Assembly: GCA_013398955.1 (NCBI GenBank)
Contig: VWPU01008529.1
Span: 124,001-188,000, forward strand
DNA: 64,000 nt
Source of the DNA: Callaeas wilsoni
Taxonomy: Eukaryota > Chordata > Aves > Passeriformes > Callaeidae
Reading direction: 5' to 3'
Translations under genes and position numbers: made by a program
Notes under the pieces: generated by a model
The model's database searches: none
Told to the model about the DNA's origin: nothing
What the model saw: the letters and a program-made list of their open reading frames with translations, nothing else
Shown here: positions 1-11,600 of the stretch, in pieces
How positions within the stretch are numbered: position 1 is the first letter of the stretch
Layout: the number at the start of each line of letters is the position of its first letter

Positions 1-245
1 CCCAAACAGCAGAGGTATCATTCATGAAGAGTCAACCAATGTCTTTATTGCTTCACTAATCAACAAAAATCTATCTCTACTTGCTGCAAATTTGCTTCTA
101 TTGCCCCAAATGTTTACTCTTTAATCTTAGCACCCTCTGCTGTGGACAGCTGTAACAACATCATATTGAATTATTCTTGGTTTATAACTTGTGTATTTCT
201 TTTGTACCAAAGGGTCTACAAATGCAATAAAACTTGTATCAGTGG
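1..245 (+). other. Possible 3' UTR end of a gene lying to the left
   Basis: This AT-rich stretch has no open reading frame worth noting. It ends in a canonical AATAAA hexamer at 226-231, preceded by several U-rich/TGTA-type elements such as TTGTGTATT and TTTGTACC. That arrangement is typical of vertebrate mRNA 3' ends. No coding exon is visible in the window to anchor it, so the gene cannot be named. AATAAA also occurs by chance in AT-rich DNA, so this is only a suggestion. Confidence 0.25.
226..231 (+). promoter_or_regulatory. Candidate polyadenylation signal AATAAA
   Basis: A perfect AATAAA hexamer lies on the + strand with TGTA elements 20-40 bases upstream. Cleavage would be expected near 245-255, where the sequence has a GTATCAGTGG stretch. 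Other AATAAA hexamers occur in the window without such context. No transcript evidence is available. Confidence 0.3.
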
Positions 246-599
246 AGCTGCATGAATATGATATGAAAAATATATTCTTTTTCTTGCATTAATCTAGAAG
301 TTAACTTTCTTTTCAAATGTTTACTGAAGAAAAGATGTGTAGAATACAAACAAAAGGTTCTAAATTGTTTTAGATTACAAAAGATCCCAAACCATAATCT
401 TAACCTTTGCAAAAGAGAAGTGTAGGCAGGCAACCTTGCTCCAATCTGGAGATCAGCTCCAGGTTGCTGAGTCCATAAGAAAAAGCCTGTATTTGCCACA
501 TGCCCTGATCATATCACATCTACCTCTGGTGATGCCACTTCTAAAATGTTAAAATAGACAAGAAGTGAAGAGTGAGTGTAACATATCTGGGGTGCGTGG
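246..599. other. No recognisable feature
   Basis: AT-rich spacer between the possible 3' UTR end and the first CR1 element. Nothing recognisable on either strand. Confidence 0.5.
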
Positions 600-1167
600 G
601 CACAGTATCACCAGCTGGACAAAAGAGGTGACTGTTCCGCTCTGCTCTGCGTTGATGCGGCCTCACCTTGAGTCCTGGGGGCATCACAATATAAAGAAGA
701 CATTATTAAGCTGTTAGAGAGCGTCCAAAGGAGGGCCACAAGGATAGTGAAGTGTCTGGAGGTGAAGCCGTAGGAGAAGTGGCTGAGGTCACTTGGTCTG
801 TTCAGCCTAGACAAGAGGAGACTGAGGGGGGATCTCATTGCAGTTACAGCTTCCTGGTGAGGGGAAGAGGAGGGGCAGGCACTGATCTCTGCTCTTCGGT
901 GAGCAGAGACAGGATTTGGGGAAATAGCCTGAAGCTGACGCAAGGGGAGTTTAGGCTGGAGACTAGAAAAAGGTTCTTCACCAGAGGGTGGTTGGACACT
1001 GGAACAGGCTCCCCAGGGAAGTGGTCACTGCACCAGCCTGACAGAGCTCAAGCAGTGTTTGGACAAAGCTCTCAGGTACTCGGCGTGTCCTGTGCAGGGC
1101 CAGCAGTTGGACTCGATGATCCTGATAGGTCCCTTCCAACTCAGCATATTCTATGTTTCTATGCTGT
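600..1167 (+). mobile_element. CR1 LINE, 5'-truncated, 3' part of ORF2 plus 3' end
   Basis: CR1 is the dominant non-LTR retrotransposon of birds. This copy runs in the sense direction. It carries the decayed C-terminal part of the reverse transcriptase ORF: the segments for GTCCAAAGGAGGGCCACAAG, TTCAGCCTAGACAAGAGGAG, GGTTGGACACTGGAACAGGC and TTGGACTCGATGATCCT are all visible. It then reaches the true 3' end near 1150-1167, with CCCTTCCAACTC followed by ATTCTATGTTTCTATG. The reading frame is interrupted, so the copy is dead. The 5' truncation near 600 is normal for CR1, and the exact edge is uncertain. The wording of the 3' region is that of an avian subfamily; I do not assign a subfamily name. 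Confidence 0.93.
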
Positions 1168-1871
1168 CAGCCTAATTTATAATAAAAATATTGCAGGGAT
1201 TATACTTCAAAATCAAACTTTGTTATTGTGTCTTACCAGTAACCAGTTCAATTTTTTAATCTCCCAGTGACAGGGGAGGATTACATTTTATTTTAGCAGA
1301 GGTACAGTCTGGAAACTGAAGTAAGAAACTATTTCTAGAAGGTAAGAATGACAAATTCTTTCACATTTGATTACAGACAGAAAATCTTTTTCCTCCTCAG
1401 TGAAGCTTTTTGCCCAAGATTCTCAGTTGGAATCAGTGTTTCTAGTGAACCTTTCTTCTTTCTTCTCCTTCATCTCACATTTCAAACCTTTCTCCAGGTC
1501 TTGTGAGGCTTGGAGGCCAACCTGACAGCTCTCCTAAAAGGGTGCTTTTGAAAAATGCAGTAATTTCAGAATACACCTAAGCAGTTCTCTATACCTTCAG
1601 TGTCTTCCTTTAAGTGATTAAGTGTTTGATATCAACCCTCCCTTCATATTTTCTGTTTTCTAGAAAGCAGCATGTGTAACAGCAATAAGAGTAAGAACCA
1701 GTCTTGCCCTTCTCACTCCTCCAACTCCATCTGCTGATCACTCATATGAGAGCTTAACAGCAGAGCTGCTTCTGGGCATTGTTGAGGATGTGGAACACTG
1801 AAATCTTTTTTGTCAAGCCTCCAAGAGCAAATAGCAGCAGAGATGAGATTTTGAATACATTGGTAATACTC
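1168..1871. other. No recognisable feature
   Basis: Unique-looking AT-rich sequence. No repeat, exon signal or RNA gene could be recognised. Confidence 0.5.
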
Positions 1872-2043
1872 TATTGATCTCAAAACCCTTTACAAACATT
1901 AACTAATTAAGCTTTAAAACAACAAAGTAAGTTTGCATTAATGAAACCCATTTAGCAAATGAAGACGTGGAGGTAAACAAAGGGTAAGCAAAGTGACCAG
2001 AGTCAAGTGATGAGTGAAGGTCAGAGGAAGGTCTCCTGTTTTC
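1872..2043 (-). mobile_element. Ancient amniote MIR-like SINE relic
   Basis: Read on the + strand, the segment contains the reverse complement of the MIR/core-SINE 3' half. It starts with a CTCAAAACCCTTTACAAACATT block. Then comes the CCCATTTAGCAAATGAAGACG block, matching the well-known 'CCCATTTTACAGATGAGGAAACTG' region. Then comes a GGTAAGCAAAGTGACCAGAGTCAAGTGATG block, matching the 'AAGTGACTTGCCCAAGGTCACA' region, and finally AGGTCTCCTG. The element is strongly diverged, as expected for a relic predating the bird-reptile radiation. It could instead be the related 3' tail of an L2/L3-type LINE, which shares this sequence. Confidence 0.6.
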
Positions 2044-3439
2044 TATTTGTTCTGCTTTTATGTGATCTCATTGAGAAAATTTTTGCCGTGGAGTTTTCAG
2101 CCATTTTAGTTTGAAACATTTCGACATTTTATCACAATCCTGAGCTTTTCTTACAAGAATCAAGGTAATATAAAAGCTCATAAAAGTAATAAACATTTTT
2201 AGGCTCTCAGGTCCAGCTTTGATTTTCAAAAGGCAATTTCTTATAGCAGAATGGGGCCAGCAGTGGTTGTGGGGTTTTCTGTGTTGTGAACCTTTTTTTC
2301 TCATTTATGTTTTCCTGGTGGTGCTAGCTTGACAGAAAAGTGCCTTAACCTGCAAAATGAGTGTTCACGTGGGCTTGACACAGATGTCATGCATCTATCC
2401 CACCCTTCCTATGGGAGGACTAAGGCCTTCTCAAGGGATTTCTCTGCTCTGGTGATCCCAGCCAGTCTGTGAGCCTCAGGGCGGTTACAGAGTGGAATGG
2501 CTTAGAGTCCTTGGAACAACCCTGGATTAAAATCATTGTTAAAAAGTGGAGGATCAGGCACACAGTGAGTGAGTCATGCAGAGCAGTGCTGACCCAAACA
2601 GAGGATGATGGCTTAGAACAGGTTCCTTGGAGATATTAGGTTATCCTTGGAAAGGGAGGTCTCAAAGCCAAGCCTTACACTTTCTTAATGGGTTTCATTA
2701 GGAAGAAAGAAAAGGAACTGGAAAAAGACATGTAGCTTAAAAGGGAGCAGCTTCAGCACAGCCTAAAATTTGTTCCATTTTTCAATAAAAGAAGCCAATG
2801 CTGCCTTAAAATTCATGTCCCTTCAAAGTTCAAGGAAGCCTATATTGTTGGCCTGCTCAGTCAGAACGCTTCAGCCACTTATTGTATGTGGAATGCACTC
2901 CAGGGACTGACTGAAAAAATATGATTTAGTGAAAGCTTGTACCCAAAACACATCATTGGCCTCTGATCTCTGAACATTTAAATATTTCAAGCTTACAAGC
3001 GGACGCTGTCACGAGGACAGACCCTGATCCCTAGCTGATTCTAGAACATCTGTTGAGGCATTTACCAAGTTAATAGATTAGCTATGAGAATCAGGCAGGT
3101 GTTTTTCACCAAAGCCAGAAAACATCAAAATCAGATTGCCCTCCAAGTCTTTCAGCACAGGCAATCGAGTTAGAATGACTCATAGAGTCTAACAGATAAT
3201 AAAACACACATAACATTTGCTTTAAGGTACAGGTGGGGATATTTTGTACTGCACTTAGGAGAAAGAAAAACTAACTCTATTTGGGAATAGAGTAATTGAA
3301 TACAGATGGGAGGAGGCAAATGAAAGAATTTAGCAAATATCTCAGTGGAATAGCTAATGGGAACGAGACAGAATAGGAAATTAAAAATTATTCGAAGCAG
3401 ATGGACCATTCTTTGAGTTTTTTAAAATTTATTAGGGCT
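2044..3439. other. No recognisable feature
   Basis: Single-copy-looking sequence without splice-site pairs, repeats or long reading frames that I could support. Confidence 0.5.
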
Positions 3440-3660
3440 GCGAAAAAAATGTGTCTGTTTATTTTCCACGGCCATGAAATTAATGACTTGGTGAGTTGTG
3501 CTTGTGCAATTTTATGACTGCCATGTCATTTGTCATAATTTGGGTTCTGTTTGATATGGATTTATGAATATTTCCTCCCCCCAACATGATTTATGGGTGT
3601 TGGTCATATGTGAATTAGACTGTCACCTTTAGTATGAAAAAGTACAAATGACAGATTATA
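3440..3660. promoter_or_regulatory. Candidate conserved non-coding block
   Basis: A complex, non-repetitive AT-rich block with clustered homeodomain/forkhead-type cores. TGTTTA (FOX-type) lies at 3456-3461. TTTATG (CDX/posterior-HOX-type core) occurs at 3511-3516, 3561-3566 and 3590-3595. AATTAATGAC lies near 3478-3486. No repeat family is recognised. Such composition is typical of vertebrate enhancers but also occurs by chance in AT-rich DNA, so this is a weak call. Confidence 0.22.
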
Positions 3661-4988
3661 AAAAAAAAATGCTGAAGTCCTTATTGCTGGAAAGCAGAGT
3701 TCACAATTCCCTGCTCTGCTTCTTCATTGGAAGTTTTTGTTTGGAGCTGACGATTAAATGTCTGGACTTGAGTCAAGCATATGGAAACACAGAGAGGGCT
3801 TGAATAGATCTGAACTCATCTGAACTTCACCTGTGAAACTTAGCTTGAGTCATCCTTTCCTTGTATTATGCATTGAAAAAAAAAAAAATCTATATGCTAC
3901 TTGCTGTAGGAACAACTGATTTAGTGTGCCAGAGCAGCAAGTTGGCCTTGAAAATTTGCTGTCCTGCTTCCAGTAGTGGCTAGCTCTGGGTGAAGCTCCC
4001 ATGAAAAGTGCAAATAATCTTACACAGTATGTTCCGTTACACAGCACTGCATAGTTGAAGGAGTGAAGTTAAAGGACATATGAAACAGGCTGGATTCCTG
4101 TAAAAATAATAATAATAGTATTCTAGGTTTAGATCCAAAGCACTAACGTTTATACTAGCTGTTATCACTTCCATGAAAACTACTACTATTTGCTATTAGT
4201 TTTGCAACGTGTAGCAGCAGCATGCACCAATTTAGGACAGAAGGAGAAGCACAGTTGCTCCTGGATTTGAGCCACCTGACTTCAAGCATAAAACTGCGGC
4301 ACCTAAGTTAGTACCTAATCACCCAAGGCTCCCCCGTTGATGCTGGAAAGTGATATGCAACTCCAGAGGCTAATTCGGCCCACGTGTCTTCCTCCATCGA
4401 CTATACGGGCAGAGAAAAACAGTACCCCTTCCTCATTTAGCTCCCCAATTTGGTCTAGAGATTCATGTGGGAGGAATTAGAGCCCAGCATGGGACACAGC
4501 TCTAAAAAGAAGAAACAATACACCTTGCGTGTCAACAACGCATTGCCAAGCATCTTGTATTCTGAGCTAGCAAATGTTTCCTTTATGGGGGATACAACTG
4601 GTTCATTCTACAGTTCTTAGACAACTGTGTGCTGAAGCCCATTTCCTGAGGCCCAGACAGCATTGCTTTTCCAGTGGGTGGCTGATAATTCTTACTGCAT
4701 ATCTCTGCACTTGTGGACAAAGGATGGCTACAGGGAGCCACCAGGACAGTCTTTGCATGTCTTGCTAGCACCTATTACCTCTAAGGCTAATTGAGCTCCT
4801 CTTTTTTTTTGCTTGGTTTTTTTAATAGTTAGTCAAGCAAGAACCTGCATTACCAGGTCATGTCTGCTGTTGTGATGATAGCGGAGATGCTTTACATGGG
4901 TGATGTGCAGCTGCACAGAACTGGACTACCTTGCTAAAATAAACCTGGATCGCTTGTATTGAATTAAAGAGTAAAGTCCAGTAGTCTT
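3661..4988. other. No clear feature; possible faint retroposon trace
   Basis: Mostly unremarkable. The stretch 4135-4330 (including CCAAAGCACTAACG and a TTGCAACGTGTAGCAGC segment) is faintly reminiscent of old amniote SINE/LINE tails, but the similarity is too weak to call. Confidence 0.4.
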
Positions 4989-5045
4989 AGAATCATAGAA
5001 TCATTTAGGTTGGAAAAGACCTTTAGGATCATTGAGTCCACTGTT
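4989..5045 (-). mobile_element. CR1 3' terminus, short fragment, antisense
   Basis: The + strand shows AGAATCATAGAATCATTTAGG followed by TTGGAAAAGACCTTTAGG and ATCATTGAGTCCA. This is the reverse complement of the CR1 3' end (CCTTCCAACCC then ATTCTATG repeats). The similarity stops near 5045, so only about 55 bases of the 3' tail are present. This is an extreme 5' truncation, common for CR1. It differs in wording from the copy at 600-1167, so it belongs to another CR1 subfamily. Confidence 0.9.
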
Positions 5046-5578
5046 GTTACTTTGCTGACTCATCAGGAAACCGGCACAACTTTTGGAGAAAGCTTGGCTC
5101 ATCAATTGTGGTACGTTGATATTTATCAGAAATATTATATTTGCTTCGGCCAATGAAACTGGTATTCATCTAGCACATCTAATCAACTTATTCCCATGCT
5201 CTGAAGCTACTTTCACAGTGTAAAAGTGGCTGATCTTTAAGTTGTCTGGCAGTTCCAAAGTATACATTTTTCAGAAGACAGAAAACTGAAAAAATTTCAA
5301 TTTCAGTCAAGTAAAATATTTTGCTTAAATGAAAATAAAATGCACTGTTTAAGATTTACCTATGTCTAATAAGTGCTTTCCTTACTTGAAAAATGTTTCT
5401 GAACAAGCACCTTTTGAATATTCTTCAGCAATAGTTTTCTAAAATTACTGGAGGTTAATAATTTCAGTCCTTTTCCAGAATTTCAGGTTTATTTTTTTTT
5501 CCCTATATGGAAATAAGGGAAAATGAAGCAAATTTGCAGAACCTTTTATTTCAACAAGCCTGCATTTATGCACCCCAA
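5046..5578. other. No recognisable feature
   Basis: AT-rich spacer without recognisable repeats or genes. Confidence 0.5.
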
Positions 5579-5600
5579 TTTTTTTTTTTTTTTNTTTTTT
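5579..5600. repeat. Poly-T run containing an ambiguous base (N at 5594)
   Basis: A run of T is interrupted by one N. It is a homopolymer where the sequencing consensus was unresolved, so its length is unreliable. A reading frame spanning it (about 5523-5720) contains an unknown residue and is not supported as a gene. Confidence 0.9.
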
Positions 5601-8600
5601 GGTCAAAGCATTGAGTCTAGATTCATTCTATTAGTTACTTTTCTATTTTTTTACTTACTGGATGGATTGTCTTGTAAATTTTGCATTATGTTTCACCATA
5701 TTTTGAAGTCAGGGAACTAAACACAAAATCCTTTTCTGTAAAAACATTTATATTAGGTTTGAGATGGAGAGAGAGGAGAATATGAGCTGTTGGATAACAG
5801 TAGTGTTCTCGCTGAGCTTAGATTGGAGCTGTTTTGACTGTATCTGGCACTTAAAAGGCCAACCTGCTCCTACCCTGTTACCATAAAGGAATTTGCCAGC
5901 AAGGCAGGTGTCTAACTATACAGGCAATCAGATTGCAGAGCAAAGTAATCATGATTTCCGATTTTCAGCATAGGTTGCCGCATTAGCACATGTACTTTGG
6001 AAGAGAGGGAGAAGTAATCAGAGCAAGATAAGGGCAAGGGTGGAGATCATTTGAACCAGTACAGTTATAATAGGGTAGTAAATTTTATGTACCTTTTATT
6101 AAACTGTTTTGTTTCTTTTATATTAAAAATAGGATAAAGCTATGTGAAAATGAGAAAATCCTCGAGTTTGCTTTAATTTGTTTTTAAGAGTTACTGAAAT
6201 GTAGCAGTGTGTTTCTTGGGAGGCACCATTTGCACACACATGTCTGTAACTCTGAGCGAGTCACAGCTGCAGAGTTTCTTTAAGGCATGCATGCTTGGCT
6301 TTGACATGCTGAGATTTATGGTGAGATTTAAGTTCTTGTACCAATGGTGACGTTTCCTGAATAGTTTTCATCCAGATGGTCTCCGAGAGGATAAGGTTTA
6401 ACAAGATTTATTCACTGAGAGGGGGCAATGTGAATTAAAATTACAAGGGGTACTGTATATACACTAATTCTTTGCCATTCACTGCCTCGTGAAATGCAGA
6501 AAATCCTTGCTCTTCATTCCCCCCAAACGAAGTTAAATGGAGTTGCTTCTTTCAACATACTGTTCCATTCTGAGCAGATTAGGGCTCTGGCAAACAAGTG
6601 CTATTAATTTTGTTGGGGTGGAGGAAGGGGTTACTGCCCTTAATGTCTACCCTGCCTCTTTGCCACAGTCCTCCACCTTACTAGTGGAGGCAGCAGATGT
6701 AAGCAAGTGCCAGTTTATCAATTGTTACAGTTTGCAGACCATTGGCAGTTAAAATCAATGTGCTGGCTCAGAGCTCTGTGGATGAGGGCTGGACCATATC
6801 GCTTTCTGATGGCTCTGTTTCAGCTTCTGATGGGGCACTGCTGCAGACAGCTGGGAGAGGTAACCTCTTGAGCCATTATCACTAAATCCAGCACAACCTC
6901 TCTGAGTGAGCTCCAAGTCTTCAGCCTTTGGAAGCCGTTAGGGCAACCAGCACTGTTTGGGGTCCTGAGGCTGTATCTTCAATAGGTTACTTAAAATCAC
7001 TGGAGCACCAACAGTTTGTGCAGACTGAGTACCTACGCATGCTAATTCAGATTATGATTGCTGAACCTGGATTTTCTGGAAAATTATAAGTATTTTACAA
7101 ACAAACGAATTGATATCATTTCATACTAAAACCTTATAGGTTTTTATAAGGCTATTGACTCACAGCAAAACAGTTATATGCTTAACTGCTGCAAGGAAAA
7201 TATCTTCATCAAAGGAAACTAACAGGTATTGCTGCCATGCTTAAAGCTAAACAGTTTGTAAGCATTTTGTTGGACAGAGTCAATTTTATTGTTTTTCAGC
7301 TTTTTCTATTTAAAATACTGTTAATTGACTATGGAAGCTCTAGAATTAGAGGCTTATTCAAGTTCTATTTAAAAAAAGAAAAATTGAGGTATTAGAGGTC
7401 AGTGTCTTTTATCCATTTGCCATTTTCCTCACTTGCAGGCTGAGTTTTGCCCCCATATCTAGAAGTATTGGAAGTATCTTAACTGTTAACAATTCAGCTT
7501 CTTTAGCAGGATCAAGACATTTCAGTTTGAATATCATAGAATTGAACCAAAACTCGAGTGACAGAAGGCAAAAAGTACATCCTAGAGGTGCATTTATAGA
7601 AAAATAAAATATCCTGCTTGATAACAAGAAAAAAAAAATTGACAGCATATTGTCTTTACCACTTTGAGCATGTTCAAGGTTGGTGGGTTTTTTTTATTAT
7701 TTTGCTTTTCTATCTCATTATTTGCAGAAATAAATTTCATTCTTTGGCTGTTGCCTGTTGAGCTCTAACATAAGATTCCTTCAGTGTCTGAGCTGTCAAT
7801 TTGTGATTCTTTTATTTTTGAAAGGTAGCTACTCAGTGTTTCATAAAATTTTCTGCACTTCATATAGTCTCAATTTCAGCAGTTGCAAGTACAGGTAATG
7901 AAAAATCACTAGTTGCTTTAATAGTAATGGGCTGGTGAACAACACATTTTTAAAACAATGGGAAAATAAGAAGAGAGAAGACTTTGTGATTGTTCTTTAT
8001 GTCTAAGAATGGACAGTCTGAGTAAAATGTAAAAGAGTTAGTAATTGTAATGAAATAGGCCTCATTGTATTGTAGCAAATTAAAAATGTGCCTCTTGCTG
8101 CAGAGCTTGCATTAATATTGTTTGAGAGAAGTAGCATCAATGCACTGTAATAGACTTTTATTAATAGGCCAGAACAGTCATCAGTCTCTGGGTTGGTGTT
8201 ATAGCTGAATACAGTGAACATGAGCATCTTGACAAGCAAGCAGCAAAATCTATCAATCACTTTCAGCATGAAGATGCTGTGATAATTAGGTTTACACTGG
8301 TAATAAAATACGGATAAATAAAGTGTTCAAAGCAATGGAAAATGTAGGGTTCATAGTGAATATTCTATGAAATATAAAAGAGGACATCACCATAAATTCA
8401 TCTAGCTGTATAGACTGAGATCATTAGTCTCTTGACCCATCTTGCTATTTTTAGAATGAAATTCATGCATTTTTCAATCAGCACTGTTCAATGGTAAAAT
8501 CACTCCAAGGCTTAAAGCCTAGCCTGGATTCTTCTCTTGCTGTGCTCACGTGCAAGGATGCTCAGTGTCCTTCCTGTTGATGGTGTTGATGCCCTCTGTG

Positions 8601-11600
8601 CAGAAGTGTGGTGGCATTTTTTACTTTGTGCTAGTCACTTTTTCTTTCCAGTGTTGGCCAGATAAAGATTGGAGTGTGCTCTGCTTCCTTTTATGCTGCT
8701 CTGTGTGGGTGGTTGGCTCCATTTATTTCAGTGGAATTACTATAAGTTTATGGTTTAAGGAAAAACAAATGTCCTGGTCTAGTGGCTTCTGGTGCTAATG
8801 AGTTGAAGTGTCCTAGACTGAGAAATGATCTTTTAGGTGACTTCTGGGGAAAACAAGGTCCTGATTTTTATTTCTGTTCTAGGTATTGCCACAGGCAAGA
8901 CAAGCCTTGTGTAGCGGGAAGCCATTGCATTTACATCAAGTTTCAATGTCTTTATAATAGCAGATTAATCTATACTTCAGCATGAGGAACAACATGGCCT
9001 AGTCTGAGTCACTAACCTGCCCCACACCAGATAGCACCTGAGTTTTTTTATTATTTTAAGAAAATTAGTAAATTCAGTTCCTGAAAAAGGTGATAGTTTG
9101 TCAGTCCACCAAACTGATGTCTTTGTGCTGGGCTGTGGCACAGCCCTGCTCAGGCGGCGGCAGAGAAGGCTTCTCCTGCCACAGAGTGCCTCCACCCTGG
9201 CGTGTCGTGAGGGAGAGGTAACTTTGCTTCCTATGCTTCATTTAATTCTTGGCGCTGTCTGCTGAGAATGGCAATGGAGTTGCCAGTTGTGGCATGCAGG
9301 TTTATTGCTGGGAATTGAGCCAGAAACACCAATCCTTTTTGCACAGACACTGAACAGAAATGGTAAATACTTCTTGTTCATTACTAACCTAAACTGGATT
9401 TGAACTGAAGACTTGGAGGTGAAAGACTGTCTCCCATTCCTTAATCCCCTTAACATTTCAGTCTGCCTCATAAAATTTTCTAAAACCAAATGTAAACCTT
9501 GTGTACAAAATGAAATCCAGAGGAGAAAAGAAAATCCAGAGTGAAGACTGAGACTGTTTTCTTCTTCAGCAAGCTTCTTTTCTAGTAATGACCCTGGAAA
9601 ATTGTTCTCTGATTATTCTCTTGAGAGATTACTCTAATTTCTTGCTGCTGTAGATGGCCATACGATCAATTGTCATCAGTCACTGCCTGATGATGGGTCA
9701 TTACTTACCAGTGCATACTTGGGGGAAAAACACATGCGACTTCCATTAGGAGGCAGAGTGCACCTACATCAAATATGAAGTATACACTAAGTTCTTATTA
9801 ATAACATTTCAAGACTGTCCTCCTAAAATTCTTAGCACAGAGTCTGCCGTCACAATGGAAGAACTGAAACTATGAACGATTTGCAGCTTACAGCCAGGCA
9901 AATGAGTATTCCCCTAAGTAAAAGATTTGATTTTCAGCTGAGCATTTCAATAACAGATCAGTTTTATTGAGAAAGAAAAGTAAAGCTCATACTCATCTGT
10001 TCTTTGCTTCAGGACCTCCTAGTTTAATTAATTCATTTAATTAAATTAAGGTACAGCCACTACAAATATTTCCTTCTTGTTCCATTTCAAAGTTAAGAAT
10101 GCATGTATGGCACTATGGAAAATGCTGCATCTCATTGGTACTCTATTGGCCAGGAAGTTTGAATATTTTCAAGAATATGGAGATTATTTTGGTGAAATTT
10201 TAAAATATATTTCTTTCATATTTTCTAAACTTCCTAGCAGAAATTCAAATCAGACAGACCTTCAGCTGAATAAAATACTGAGAACTGAACAATGTAAAGC
10301 AAGTATAATCCTAATGTGCTGAGTGGCCTTTTGAATGGATTCTGCAAGGGCAACCTCTTTCCTATAAAGGTGGACAGAGTTTCTGTCTGAATCACAAGGA
10401 TTTTCATTTAGGCTTTCAAAGTGAAATCTAGTAGATCAAGAGGAAGAAAGTTAGAAAAAGGTGAAATTAGAAGAAGCAGTTGATATTTTTGGTCCCAGTA
10501 AACAGAGAGCATTGAAATATGGAGACAAAGGTTTGGCTGAGATTTGGCCTCATCTAGCCATGTTGCTGTGTGTACCCATCTGGCACTGAATGGCACTGGG
10601 TCTGGTGCATGCTGTTGTAAATTAATAGATATGCAGTAAGTGTTTTGTGAGCAGGATTGGTTTTCATGTTTCCCCCCACTTCCCCAAAGTCCCATGTCTG
10701 TGTGAAAGGCCTCTTAAGAAAAAGTCTTAAGAGAAGCAAAGAAAAAAAGAAGAGTCATCCTCTGATGAATGCTTATTGGTATCTTTTGTGCAAACTGCCA
10801 CTGAAGACACTGGTGAGTAATCACAAGCATAGATTTTTTATCCATGAAGAAACAGAGGGCTATGTAAAAATGTGCAGGTTACTGGAATAACTTTGTAATA
10901 AAGTTATTTGAAATGACTAGCAGACCACTTAGTTGTAACCACCTCAAAGATAGTTTTGAAATTCTGTAGGCATGGAAGGGAGCGGTCAGCTCAGCCCTCA
11001 CATCCTCATGGATGCAGGTGATACTGTGCTTCAGTGTGGAGAGAGGGCTGCAGTTCGGAAGCTTTAAATTGACTAGCTTGGGTTGACTTAAGTTGCTGAG
11101 CTGTGACAGTCTGAGTCCTTACCCAAGACCCTGCTGGAACCTGCACTGCTCTCAGGATTTGAGCTAGCTAGTTTAAGCTACTTGGAGTATGTCCCCCACC
11201 TCTGGATTACAAGGGAGTTATTGCAGTGAATCAAAACTGCAAACATTTTGCTTGAAGCGTTTATCAGCTCTGGCCTACTTTCTCATCATGAATTGGCCCT
11301 GGATGGTTACTTGTAATATGCTGTTTAACACTTGAATGTACATTTTGGGAAAGGATCTCTTTGGGAAATGTCATGGTCTCTACACCTTCCAGCTTAATGC
11401 CCTGTGCTCACTCGTCTATATTTATTATGTTGCTTGGGTTTAGATGGGGAATTTTACAGAGGAAGTTTGAGCCGCAATCCCACTGAAATATAGGGAGAGC
11501 TCAGTACCCCCTTCACTTATGTTATAAAACTGTAGGTAAAAGGTTGCAGACAGTTGGGTTTGAAGTCATTGATGGCTATGTAGATGCCAAGTGGAGTTAC

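Noticed and set aside
752..1270. 172-codon open frame on +
   Set aside because: It lies mostly inside the CR1 copy, mixes frames of the decayed ORF2 and runs past the element's 3' end.
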